In this document: one piece after another, positions 1 through 5,831 of the stretch
How positions within the stretch are numbered: position 1 is the first letter of the stretch
How the letters are laid out: every line of letters starts with the position of its first letter
Origin: Thermoleophilaceae bacterium
GTDB taxonomy: Bacteria; Actinomycetota; Thermoleophilia; Solirubrobacterales; Thermoleophilaceae
Assembly (NCBI GenBank): GCA_013696425.1
Contig: JACCYP010000148.1
Location: 1-6,719 of the forward strand
Length of the DNA stretch: 6,719 nt
Direction of reading: 5' to 3'
Notes under the pieces: generated by a model
Seen by the model: the letters and a program-made list of their open reading frames with translations, nothing else
The model's database searches: none
What the model was told of the DNA's origin: nothing
Program-made: the position numbers and the translations under genes

Positions 1-637
1 CGGTCAGGCGCACGAGCGAATCGCGGTCGGTGATGGCGGCGGCAAGCGCCGCGGTGGCGGCGTCGTCCACCCCGGCCTCGAGCGCGAGGCAGCCCTGCCC
101 GGGGGCGGGGAGGAGCTCGTCGAGCGCGATCGGCACGCCCTCGTCGTGCCCGAGCCGTTCGAGGCCCGCGCGCGCGAGCACGATCGCGTCCCACTCGCTC
201 GCCTTGCGCAGCCGCGTGTCGACGTTGCCGCGCAGCTCGCCGATCTCGAGGTCCGGGCGCAGCGCGAGCAGCTGCGAGCGCCGGCGCAGGCTCGAGGTGC
301 CCACGCGCCCTCCGTGCGGGATCGAGCCGAGGTCGGTCGCCCCCACCAGCGCGTCGCGCGCGTCCGCCCGCGCGGGCACACCCACGATCGCGAGGCCGTC
401 CGCCAGCTCGCCCGGCACGTCCTTCGCCGAATGCACGGCGAGGTCGGCGTCGCCGCGCAGCAGCGCGTCCTCGATCTCGGCCACCCAGCGCGACTTGTCG
501 CCAGCCGGGCGCGCGCCGGTGTCCCCACCGGTCTTCACGGTCACCACCTCCACCTCGGCGCCCTCCGCCTCGAGGGCGGCCCGGACGATCTGCGCCTGCG
601 CCAGCGCCAGCGCGCTGCCGCGGGTGGCGAGCCTCAC
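1..637 (-). CDS. hemC: Hydroxymethylbilane synthase (porphobilinogen deaminase), partial, N-terminal 212 residues
   Basis: This cytosolic enzyme joins four porphobilinogen molecules into hydroxymethylbilane in tetrapyrrole synthesis. The minus-strand reading begins RLATRGSALALAQAQ after a GTG start at 637. Family motifs appear in order: HSAKDVP at residues 69-75, where D73 matches the catalytic Asp; GTSSLRRRSQL at 113-123; RGNVDTRL at 136-143, contributing cofactor- and substrate-binding arginines; and LPAPGQGCLALE at 176-187. The family is usually about 300 residues, so the last third is beyond the window edge, including the Cys that carries the dipyrromethane cofactor. The GTG overlaps the hemA TGA by 4 nt (GTGA), and no strong ribosome binding site is visible, which suggests translational coupling to hemA. 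The start is fixed well because the conserved N-terminal motif follows it immediately. Identification is very secure. Confidence 0.95.
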   Translation of the reverse strand, partial: MRLATRGSALALAQAQIVRAALEAEGAEVEVVTVKTGGDTGARPAGDKSRWVAEIEDALLRGDADLAVHSAKDVPGELADGLAIVGVPARADARDALVGATDLGSIPHGGRVGTSSLRRRSQLLALRPDLEIGELRGNVDTRLRKASEWDAIVLARAGLERLGHDEGVPIALDELLPAPGQGCLALEAGVDDAATAALAAAITDRDSLVRLT

Positions 638-1959
638 CCTGAGCGGTTGCGGCGGGCCTCGAGCGAGGTGACCTCGGCCGTGGGGCCGGCGGCGTCCTCG
701 AGCGCGAACAGCTCGCGCATAGCCTGCAGCATCAGGTAGCCGTCGTCGCCCTCCGCGCGCTTGAGCCGCACGGTGGGCTCGTGGAGCAGGCGCGCGACGA
801 TCGCGCGGGCGAGGGTGCCGACGCGCGCGCGGTCCTCGTCGGAGAGCGCCTTCCAGCGACCCTCGTTCTCGCGCAGCACCTGCGTGACGATCGCCTCGCC
901 GCGCTCACGCAGGGCGGCCACCGTGGGCACCACGTCGAGCTCGCCGAGCCAGCGGTCGAAGCGCGCGGCATCCTCGTCGATCAGTGAGCGGGCGCTGCCG
1001 GCCTCGGTCTGGCGGCCGCTCATGTTGCGGGCCACCTCGCGCTGGAGATCGTCCATGTCGTAGAGCGTGATGCCGGGCAGCTCGCGCACGCGCGGGTCCA
1101 CGTCGCGCGGCACTGCGATGTCCACCAGCAGGAGCGGGCGCCGCGCGCGGCCCTCCATCACCAGCTCGAGCTCCTCGCGGCCCACGATCTGGTGTGGGGA
1201 GGAGGTTGAGAAGAGCACGATGTCCGAGCGCACGAGCTCGGCCGGGAGGTCGTCGAAGCGGATGGCCTCGCCGCCGTAGCGCTGCGCGAGGCCGATGGCG
1301 CGGTCGTAGCGGCGGTTGGCGACGAAGATCGTGCGCACGCCCACGGCGGCGAGCGCCTTTGCGGTCGCCTCGCCGTTCTCGCCGGCACCTACCACGAGCA
1401 CGCGCCGCTGCTCGAGGTCGCCGAGCAGCGAGCGGGCGAGGTCGACGGCCACCGAGGACACGGATACGTGCGAGCGGCTGATGGCGGTCTCGGTGCGCAC
1501 GCGCTTGCCGGCGGCGAGCGCGTCGCGGAAAAGGCGGTTGGTGATCGGGCCAGTGACGCCCTCCACGAGCGCCAGCTCGTACGCGCGCTTGACCTGCCCC
1601 TGCACCTCGGTCTCGCCGACGATCATCGAGTCGAGGCCGCCCGTGACGCCGAACAGGTGGCGCACGGCGTCCTCGCCGCGCAGGGAATAGATGTGGCCGA
1701 GCAGCTCGGTGGGCCGGATCTCCGCCTGGCGCGTGAGCGCGCCGAGCGCCTCCGACTCGGCCTGCACCGGGTCCTCGGCCAGCAGGTAGAGCTCGGTGCG
1801 GTTGCAGGTCGAGATGGCCACGGCCTCGCGCACGGAGTCGCCGGCCACGAGCTCGCGCAGCACGCCGGTGGCGCGGCCCTCGGGCAGCGCGAGGCGCTCG
1901 CGCAGCGCGAGGTCGGCGGTCTTGTGCGATACGCCGAGGGCGATCAAGTTCGAGGTCAT
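634..1959 (-). CDS. hemA: Glutamyl-tRNA reductase
   Basis: This enzyme reduces the glutamate of Glu-tRNA to glutamate-1-semialdehyde with NADPH, the committed step of the C5 route to 5-aminolevulinate. The protein has 441 residues, close to the usual 420-450. GVSHKTA lies at 9-15. The catalytic Cys is C52 in ISTCNRTELY. GGLDSMIVGETEVQGQVK at 107-124 belongs to the catalytic domain. The NADPH-binding Rossmann loop is VVGAGENGEAT at 189-199, followed by VANRR at 213-217. DIAVPRDVDP at 280-289 and the helical dimerisation tail complete the fold. The ATG at 1959 overlaps the stop of the upstream CcmD-like gene by 4 nt (ATGA), and the downstream stop overlaps the hemC start. Only a weak purine run precedes the start, so coupled translation is likely. 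In many bacteria this enzyme is controlled by heme feedback; nothing in this sequence shows that directly. Confidence 0.98.
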   Translation of the reverse strand: MTSNLIALGVSHKTADLALRERLALPEGRATGVLRELVAGDSVREAVAISTCNRTELYLLAEDPVQAESEALGALTRQAEIRPTELLGHIYSLRGEDAVRHLFGVTGGLDSMIVGETEVQGQVKRAYELALVEGVTGPITNRLFRDALAAGKRVRTETAISRSHVSVSSVAVDLARSLLGDLEQRRVLVVGAGENGEATAKALAAVGVRTIFVANRRYDRAIGLAQRYGGEAIRFDDLPAELVRSDIVLFSTSSPHQIVGREELELVMEGRARRPLLLVDIAVPRDVDPRVRELPGITLYDMDDLQREVARNMSGRQTEAGSARSLIDEDAARFDRWLGELDVVPTVAALRERGEAIVTQVLRENEGRWKALSDEDRARVGTLARAIVARLLHEPTVRLKRAEGDDGYLMLQAMRELFALEDAAGPTAEVTSLEARRNRSG

Positions 1960-2120
1960 GTCGCCCGCTTGTCCACGAGATCGTTGAGCGTCTCGAGCTC
2001 CTGCTCGATGCGCGCGACCTTGGCGCCGATGATCGCCACGTACACCAGGATCAGCACCACGAACACGCCGTAGGCGCCCGCCACGTACTTGCCGGCCTCC
2101 TCGAGCGGCAGGGCGGGCAT
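1956..2120 (-). CDS. ccmD: Small CcmD-family membrane protein (54 residues)
   Basis: This short gene encodes an N-terminal acidic stretch, one transmembrane helix at about residues 12-33 (YVAGAYGVFVVLILVYVAII) and a charged C-terminal helix, ARIEQELETLNDLVDKRAT, which could form a short coiled coil. Known CcmD proteins are small single-helix proteins that bind CcmC and the CcmAB transporter and help release heme-loaded CcmE. The YVxxAYGVF start of the helix followed by basic and acidic residues resembles the CcmD family. Position supports this: it follows ccmC directly, with TGATG sharing one base, and its own TGA overlaps the hemA ATG. The ATG at 2120 is preferred over upstream in-frame starts, because a longer reading would run antisense-like through ccmC in another frame. 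Assignment rests on context and topology more than on conserved residues. Confidence 0.8.
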   Translation of the reverse strand: MPALPLEEAGKYVAGAYGVFVVLILVYVAIIGAKVARIEQELETLNDLVDKRAT

Positions 2121-2815
2121 CAGGCTGAGGCCGCCTGGGCCTCGAGCTTGCGCCGCAGCCGCTTGAGCTGGTCGGACGCGCGCTTTGAGGTGAGCTCGAG
2201 CTTCATCAGCGTGATGAACAGCAGCGTCATCGAGATGAGCGCGACGATGAAGGTGAACCGCATCGAGCCCGGCATGCCGCCCGCCGTGGTACCGAGCACC
2301 CGCGGGTGGGTGAAGGTCTCCGCGAGCCGTACCGCGATGAAGTTGAGCGGCACGAACGCGCCCGCCACGATCGCGAACACCGAGGAGTAGCGCGCCTGGC
2401 GCTCGCGGTCCTCGATCGAGAAGCGCAGCGGGTAGTAGACGCAGTAGAGGAGGAACACGATCAGGAACGAGACCAGCTGCGGCTCGTCCCACACCCACCA
2501 GTGGCCCCAGGCGGCCCGGGCCCAGATCGAGCCCGTGACGAGCACGCCCACGCCGAGGATGATCGACATGTGGATGGCCACATAGGAGCGCATGTCCCAG
2601 CGCTGGTCGCCGGTGCGCAGGTGCTTCACGGCCATGATCCCGGCCGCCATGAACCCGAACAGGGCGACGATCGCCATCGGCACGTGCACGTAGAAGATCT
2701 TCTGGACGAAGCCCTGGTCGGCGTCGTTGGGCGCGTAGAAGAACACCAGCGCCAAGGTGAGGCCGATCCCGACCGCGGTCGCGATGGCTAGGGGCAAGAG
2801 GCGCTTTCCGAACAT
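2120..2815 (-). CDS. ccmC: Cytochrome c maturation heme-handling protein CcmC
   Basis: This integral membrane protein of the heme handling family binds heme at the outer face of the membrane and presents it for transfer to CcmE during cytochrome c maturation. The protein has 231 residues and about six hydrophobic helices, near 6-26, 41-64, 76-97, 112-131, 143-165 and 186-206. The tryptophan-rich heme-binding motif WGHWWVWD is at 103-110. Two external histidines expected as heme ligands are plausible at H44 (YVHVP) and H170 (ETFTHP). The sequence after the Trp motif reads WDEPQL rather than the proteobacterial WDARLT, and the proteobacterial WWNTLHQ segment is replaced by AETFTHPRV; I read this as lineage variation. 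The ATG at 2815 is chosen because GGAGGA at 2829-2824 lies 8 nt upstream. It starts 4 nt after the ccmB stop. A longer in-frame start at 2872 would overlap ccmB and lacks this support. Confidence 0.93.
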   Translation of the reverse strand: MFGKRLLPLAIATAVGIGLTLALVFFYAPNDADQGFVQKIFYVHVPMAIVALFGFMAAGIMAVKHLRTGDQRWDMRSYVAIHMSIILGVGVLVTGSIWARAAWGHWWVWDEPQLVSFLIVFLLYCVYYPLRFSIEDRERQARYSSVFAIVAGAFVPLNFIAVRLAETFTHPRVLGTTAGGMPGSMRFTFIVALISMTLLFITLMKLELTSKRASDQLKRLRRKLEAQAASA

Positions 2816-2819
2816 CCGG

Positions 2820-3467
2820 TCAGTCCTCCAGTAGGTAGTCGAAGACCGCAATCGATACGAGCACGAACACAAGATCGTATAAGCCGAGCAGTCCCAGCCA
2901 GCGCCCGAGGTCCCCGTCGGGCCCGTCGAACAGGGGCGTCGTGGCCCGTGCGGCCGCGATCAGCACCGGCATGAGCAGCGGGAGCAGCAGCAGCGGCACG
3001 ATCAGGTCGCGCGCGCGGGTCTCCGACGCGAGCCCGGCCACGAGCGCTCCTGTGGCGGCCAGGCCGATGTCGGCCAGCAGCAGGATCGGCACGATCCCGG
3101 GGTCGAGGCCGGGGCCAAGCAGGAGCAGCGCAAAGGCCGGTATCGCCACGATCTGGACCGCCACGAGGTAGATGAAGAGGGCCGTGGCCTTGGCGAGCCA
3201 CACCGCCGTGCGGTCGATCGGCGCGAGCAGGATGCCGTCGAGCTGCTCGGCTGCGAACAGGCGGTTCACGCCGAGGATCGCCGAAAGCAGCAGGGTGACC
3301 CACAGCACGCCGGATGCGAGGTCCCCGGAGAGGGTGTCGCGGTCGAGACCGAAGTGGAAGAGCACGTAGACCACCACGACGAACAGCACCATCGCGGGCA
3401 CGGACTCCTTGGTCCGCACCTCGAGGCGCAGGTCCTTGCGCAGGATGGCGCCAGCGGAGCGGATCAC
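2820..3467 (-). CDS. ccmB: Heme ABC transporter permease CcmB
   Basis: CcmB is the membrane subunit of the CcmAB(C) ABC complex, which uses ATP to release heme-loaded CcmE in cytochrome c maturation. The protein has 215 residues, close to the usual 220. Its N-terminus, ILRKDLRLEVRTKES at 8-22, matches the family's amphipathic KDLxxExR start. Six hydrophobic segments follow, near 23-40, 52-69, 94-116, 122-146, 154-174 and 190-213. The segment FAAEQLDGILLAPIDR at 71-86 corresponds to the conserved cytoplasmic loop that contacts the ATPase. The start is GTG at 3467, overlapping the ccmA TGA by 4 nt (GTGA); GGGAG at 3480-3476 lies 8 nt upstream and supports it. Position between ccmA and ccmC strengthens the call. 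Confidence 0.93.
   Translation of the reverse strand: MIRSAGAILRKDLRLEVRTKESVPAMVLFVVVVYVLFHFGLDRDTLSGDLASGVLWVTLLLSAILGVNRLFAAEQLDGILLAPIDRTAVWLAKATALFIYLVAVQIVAIPAFALLLLGPGLDPGIVPILLLADIGLAATGALVAGLASETRARDLIVPLLLLPLLMPVLIAAARATTPLFDGPDGDLGRWLGLLGLYDLVFVLVSIAVFDYLLED
2824..2829 (-). promoter_or_regulatory. Ribosome binding site of ccmC
   Basis: GGAGGA on the minus strand lies inside the last codons of ccmB, 8 nt before the ATG at 2815. It is the strongest Shine-Dalgarno match in the operon and decides the ccmC start in favour of 2815 over the longer frame from 2872. Confidence 0.8.
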
Positions 3468-4132
3468 GTGTAGAGCTCCCTGAGCTTCGCCGGGTCCGGC
3501 GTCCCCAGGCTCACCTGACTGCCGCCGCGCAGGCCGAGGGCGAGGTCGCAGGGGGTGGCCGGGTCGTGGGAGACCACGACGCGCGTCCGCCCGGACGCGG
3601 CGCCGATGAGCGGGTCGAGCAGATCCGCGGCGGCGGGGTCGAGGCCGGCGCGGGGCTCGTCGAGCAGCAGCAGCAGCGGGTCGTGCAGTACCGCGCGCGC
3701 CGCGGAGAGCCGCTGGATCATGCCGCGCGAGAGCTCGCGCACGGGATCGTTCGCGCGCAGCGCCAGCCCCACCTGGTCGATCAGCTCCTTCGCGCGCGCG
3801 GGCGCAACCCCGTGCAGGCGCGCGTGGAAGGCGAGGTTCTCCTCCGCGCTCAGCTGGGGGTAGAGCAGCGGCTCGTGGCCCAGGTAGCCGACCCGGCCGC
3901 GCACCTTCCAGGCCTCCTTGGGCAGCTCGGCGCCGAGCACCCGCGCGGTGCCGCCATGGGGCCGAAGGAGCGTGGCCAACACGCGCAGCAGCGTCGACTT
4001 GCCCGCGCCGTTCGAGCCGAACACGCCGAGGGTCTGACCGGCGGGCAGCGACAGCGACACCCCGGAGAGCGCGGGGCGGTCGCCGTAGTGGCGCTCGAGC
4101 CCGTCGAGCTCGAGGGCCGGTGCCTCAGGCAC
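3464..4132 (-). CDS. ccmA: Heme exporter ATP-binding protein CcmA
   Basis: This is the cytoplasmic ATPase subunit of the CcmAB complex of cytochrome c maturation. The protein has 222 residues, a single ABC domain. Walker A is GSNGAGKST at 39-47. The signature motif is LSRGMIQR at 134-141, a degenerate LSGGQ. Walker B with the catalytic Glu is LLLLLDEP at 153-160, followed by the D-loop RAGLDP, and the switch His is H189 (VVSHD). The usual Q-loop Gln position reads LGHEPLLYPQLSAEENL at 84-100, as is common in CcmA-like ATPases. The start is GTG at 4132, with GGAG about 10 nt upstream, and it overlaps the end of the MogA/MoaB gene by 8 nt. On sequence alone another ABC exporter ATPase is possible; the ccmB and ccmC neighbours make CcmA the clear choice. 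Confidence 0.94.
   Translation of the reverse strand: MPEAPALELDGLERHYGDRPALSGVSLSLPAGQTLGVFGSNGAGKSTLLRVLATLLRPHGGTARVLGAELPKEAWKVRGRVGYLGHEPLLYPQLSAEENLAFHARLHGVAPARAKELIDQVGLALRANDPVRELSRGMIQRLSAARAVLHDPLLLLLDEPRAGLDPAAADLLDPLIGAASGRTRVVVSHDPATPCDLALGLRGGSQVSLGTPDPAKLRELYT
3476..3480 (-). promoter_or_regulatory. Ribosome binding site of ccmB
   Basis: GGGAG on the minus strand lies within the 3' end of ccmA, 8 nt before the GTG at 3467. It supports this GTG as the ccmB start. Confidence 0.7.
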
Positions 4133-4586
4133 GCTCGAGCGTCTCCGCGGCGTGGCGGAGGATCGGCTCGATCACGGGCCACGACTGATCGATCGCCTTG
4201 GGCGTGCCCGGGAAGTTCACGATCAGCGTGCGCCCGCGGATGCCGGACACACCGCGCGTGAGGATCCCGAGCGGTGTGTGCTCGCGCGACTCGACGCGGA
4301 TCGCCTCGGCGAACCCGGGTGCCTCGCGGTCGATCACGGCACGGGTGGCCTCCGGTGTCACGTCGTCGGGCGTCAGGCCGGTACCGCCGGTGGTGAAGAC
4401 GAAGCGCACGTCCTCGCCGGCCAGGCGGCGCAGGGCCGCCTCGATCGCGTCGCGGTCATCGGCGAGCACCTCGAGCACGGTCTCGAGGCCGGCGGCCTCG
4501 CAAAGCGCCACGAGCGAGGGCCCGGACTTGTCCTCGCCCTCACCCCGGGCGAGCGAGGAGGAGATCGTGAGCACCGCGGCGTTCAT
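4125..4586 (-). CDS. mog: MogA/MoaB-family molybdenum cofactor biosynthesis protein
   Basis: Members of this family bind molybdopterin and adenylylate it, activating it for molybdate insertion by MoeA-type proteins. The protein has 153 residues, one MoCF-binding domain. The N-terminal AVLTISSSLARGEGEDKSGP at 4-23 matches the first strand and the D-x-SGP loop. FTTGGTGLTPDDVTPEAT at 64-81 is the family's signature, containing the glycine-rich pterin-binding loop and the conserved acidic residues D74/D75. VNFPGTPKA at 123-131 is the conserved PGxPxA loop. The ATG at 4586 is 14 nt after the moaC stop, with only a weak upstream GGCCGGG, so reinitiation is possible. Its stop overlaps the ccmA start by 8 nt. 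I cannot separate Mog from MoaB by sequence alone; sequences of this length occur under both names in actinobacteria. Confidence 0.92.
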   Translation of the reverse strand: MNAAVLTISSSLARGEGEDKSGPSLVALCEAAGLETVLEVLADDRDAIEAALRRLAGEDVRFVFTTGGTGLTPDDVTPEATRAVIDREAPGFAEAIRVESREHTPLGILTRGVSGIRGRTLIVNFPGTPKAIDQSWPVIEPILRHAAETLERA

Positions 4587-4600
4587 CCCGGCCAGCGTAT

Positions 4601-5065
4601 TCAGCGCGCGCTGGTCCCGCCGGTCTTCTCGACCAGCCTGACCTGCTCGATCACCGCCTCGCGCTCGATCGCCTTGACCATGTCGTAGACGGTCAGGGCA
4701 GCGACCGCGGCGGCGGTGAGGGCCTCCATCTCGACGCCGGTCTGCGCGCTCGTGCGGGCCTCGGCCTCGATGGCCGCGCCTTCCTCGTCGAGCTCGATCC
4801 GCACGTCTACGAAGGAGAGTGGCAGCGGGTGGCAGAGCGGGATCAGGTCGGCGGTGCGCTTGGCCGCCTGGATGCCGGCGATCCGCGCGGTGCCGATCAC
4901 GTCGCCCTTGGGCGCATCGCCGGCGCGCACGGCGGCCACCGTCGCGGCGCTCATACGTACGCGTGCGCTCGCGACGGCGCGGCGATCGGTCAGCGGCTTC
5001 GCCCCCACATCGACCATCCGGGCCGAGCCGGAGTCGTCGAGGTGGGAGAGGCCGTTCTCAGGCAG
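4601..5065 (-). CDS. moaC: Cyclic pyranopterin monophosphate synthase MoaC, apparent CTG start
   Basis: MoaC converts the cyclic GTP intermediate made by MoaA into cyclic pyranopterin monophosphate, the first stable precursor of molybdopterin. Motifs are KGDVIGTARIAGIQAAKR at 53-70, LIPLCHPLPL at 74-83, GVEMEAL at 110-116 and YDMVKA at 127-132; K131 falls at the catalytic Lys position. The first ATG in frame is at 5017 (MVDVGAKP), but the 16 codons before it read LPENGLSHLDDSGSAR. They match the conserved MoaC N-terminus (L-T/S-H-hydrophobic plus residues before MVDVSxK). Between the preceding in-frame stop and 5017 there is no ATG, GTG or TTG. CTG at 5065-5063 gives 154 residues, near the usual 158-161, and GGAG at 5077-5074 lies 8 nt upstream. 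It overlaps the precorrin-2 dehydrogenase gene by 8 nt. Identity is very secure; the start codon is inferred. Confidence 0.95.
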   Translation of the reverse strand: MPENGLSHLDDSGSARMVDVGAKPLTDRRAVASARVRMSAATVAAVRAGDAPKGDVIGTARIAGIQAAKRTADLIPLCHPLPLSFVDVRIELDEEGAAIEAEARTSAQTGVEMEALTAAAVAALTVYDMVKAIEREAVIEQVRLVEKTGGTSAR

Positions 5066-5795
5066 GGGCGCTACTCCGCTGGGCTGCTGCGATCAGGTCG
5101 CGCACCGCGGCCTCGTCGCCCCGGCGGATGAGCTCGACCGGGTCGGGGTCCCCGTTCACGATCGACTCGAAGAAGACTTTGCGGTCCTGGTAGGTCGGGA
5201 GCGTGCCCTTCGCCCAGCCGCGGACCTCGTTGAGCATCTCGGCGAGGCGCGCGTAGGGCTCCCCGAACTCCTCGGCGATCTCGCGCTTGATCCGCTTCGC
5301 GAGCGCGGGGCTGGCCCCGGCGGTGCTGATCGCAATCGCCAGCGGTCCCGTACGGACGATTGCGGGAAGGATGAAGTTGCAGAGCGGCGGAACGTCGACC
5401 ACGTTCGCGAGCATCGCGCTCTGCTCGGCGTCCTCGAACACGCCGATGTTCACGTCCGTGTCGTTGGTTGCGGCGATCACCATGAAGGTGCACTCGAGGT
5501 CGCCGGTGCGGTACTCGCGCTGCTCCCATTCGATCGAGCCCTCCGTTGCGAGATCGCGCAGGGCGTCGATCGCTTCGGGGGCGATGAGCGTCACGCTCGC
5601 GTCACTCGCCAGCAGGCCCTCGACCTTCTCCAATCCGATGTCACCGCCCCCGACCACCACGCAGCGCCGGCCGGAGAGCTTGAGGCATGCGATGTAGAAC
5701 GGCGTCTCGAGCATGCCCTGCACGCAGCTCTGGTCGCAAATGCCGCGCTTGAGCTGGCAGACGCACTCTTTTCCTGCATAGGCCTGGGCGGGCAT
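5058..5795 (-). CDS. sirC: Precorrin-2 dehydrogenase (siroheme synthase N-terminal domain) with cysteine-rich N-terminus
   Basis: The protein of 245 residues matches the Met8/SirC/CysG N-terminal domain, which oxidises precorrin-2 to sirohydrochlorin with NAD. The dehydrogenase begins at ETPFYIACLKLSGRRC (30-45). The Rossmann loop is VVVGGGDIGLEK at 46-57, VTLIAPE follows at 68-74, and FMVIAATND at 104-112 closes the NAD site. NVVDVPPLCNFILPAIV at 131-147 includes D134, at the position of the CysG/Met8 catalytic Asp. AISTAGASPALAKRIK follows. There is no methyltransferase domain. Residues 1-29 are an extension with C11, C13, C20 and C24; third-position G+C there is 22 of 27 codons by my count, which supports translation. 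ATG 5795 is chosen on that basis; ATG 5714 would remove the extension. Neither has a strong ribosome binding site. This is the first gene of the operon. Confidence 0.88.
   Translation of the reverse strand: MPAQAYAGKECVCQLKRGICDQSCVQGMLETPFYIACLKLSGRRCVVVGGGDIGLEKVEGLLASDASVTLIAPEAIDALRDLATEGSIEWEQREYRTGDLECTFMVIAATNDTDVNIGVFEDAEQSAMLANVVDVPPLCNFILPAIVRTGPLAIAISTAGASPALAKRIKREIAEEFGEPYARLAEMLNEVRGWAKGTLPTYQDRKVFFESIVNGDPDPVELIRRGDEAAVRDLIAAAQRSSAPA
5074..5077 (-). promoter_or_regulatory. Ribosome binding site supporting the moaC CTG start
   Basis: GGAG on the minus strand, within AGCGGAGT near the end of the precorrin-2 dehydrogenase gene, lies 8 nt before CTG at 5065. The alternative ATG at 5017 has only a G/C-rich, non-Shine-Dalgarno upstream sequence. 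Confidence 0.5.
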
Positions 5796-5831
5796 GGTCC
5801 GGCAGAGGATACGACTCGTATCTTCGTTGAG
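5796..5831. promoter_or_regulatory. Divergent intergenic region with 15-bp palindrome and back-to-back -10-like elements
   Basis: These 36 bases separate the operon from the MpaB-type gene. A perfect 7-1-7 inverted repeat, GATACGACTCGTATC, sits at 5808-5822. Allowing one mismatch it extends to 5805-5825. Each strand reads TCGTATC followed by C/T and T. This gives the -10-like TATCTT at 5819-5824 on the plus strand and TATCCT at 5811-5806 on the minus strand. TATCTT ends 7 nt before the ATG at 5832, and TATCCT ends 10 nt before the ATG at 5795. The spacing fits leaderless or nearly leaderless transcripts, which would explain the lack of ribosome binding sites before both genes. No clear -35 is visible. 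The palindrome could also be a repressor operator covering both promoters. The repeat is seen directly; its function is inferred. Confidence 0.55.

Noticed and set aside
1468..2073. Plus-strand open frames of 100-315 residues opposite hemC, hemA, ccmC and ccmA (for example 146-739, 1468-2073, 2306-2791, 3314-4261)
   Set aside because: They are antisense to genes with full motif sets, are rich in Arg, Ala, Gly and His, and show no recognisable domain.
2121..2498. Longer minus-strand start for the CcmD-like gene (180 residues)
   Set aside because: The added region overlaps ccmC in another frame and has the Arg/Ala/Gly-rich composition of a shadow frame. The ATG at 2120 gives the family's usual size.
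2816..2872. Upstream ATG giving ccmC 19 more residues
   Set aside because: The extra residues overlap ccmB and are not membrane-like, and the GGAGGA site is correctly spaced only for the ATG at 2815.
4716..5831. Long plus-strand open frame joined in frame to the MpaB-type gene, giving a 618-residue protein
   Set aside because: Its first 370 or so codons are antisense to moaC and the precorrin-2 dehydrogenase gene, both of which carry clear family motifs. High G+C keeps the opposite frame open. MpaB-family similarity starts only after 5832.
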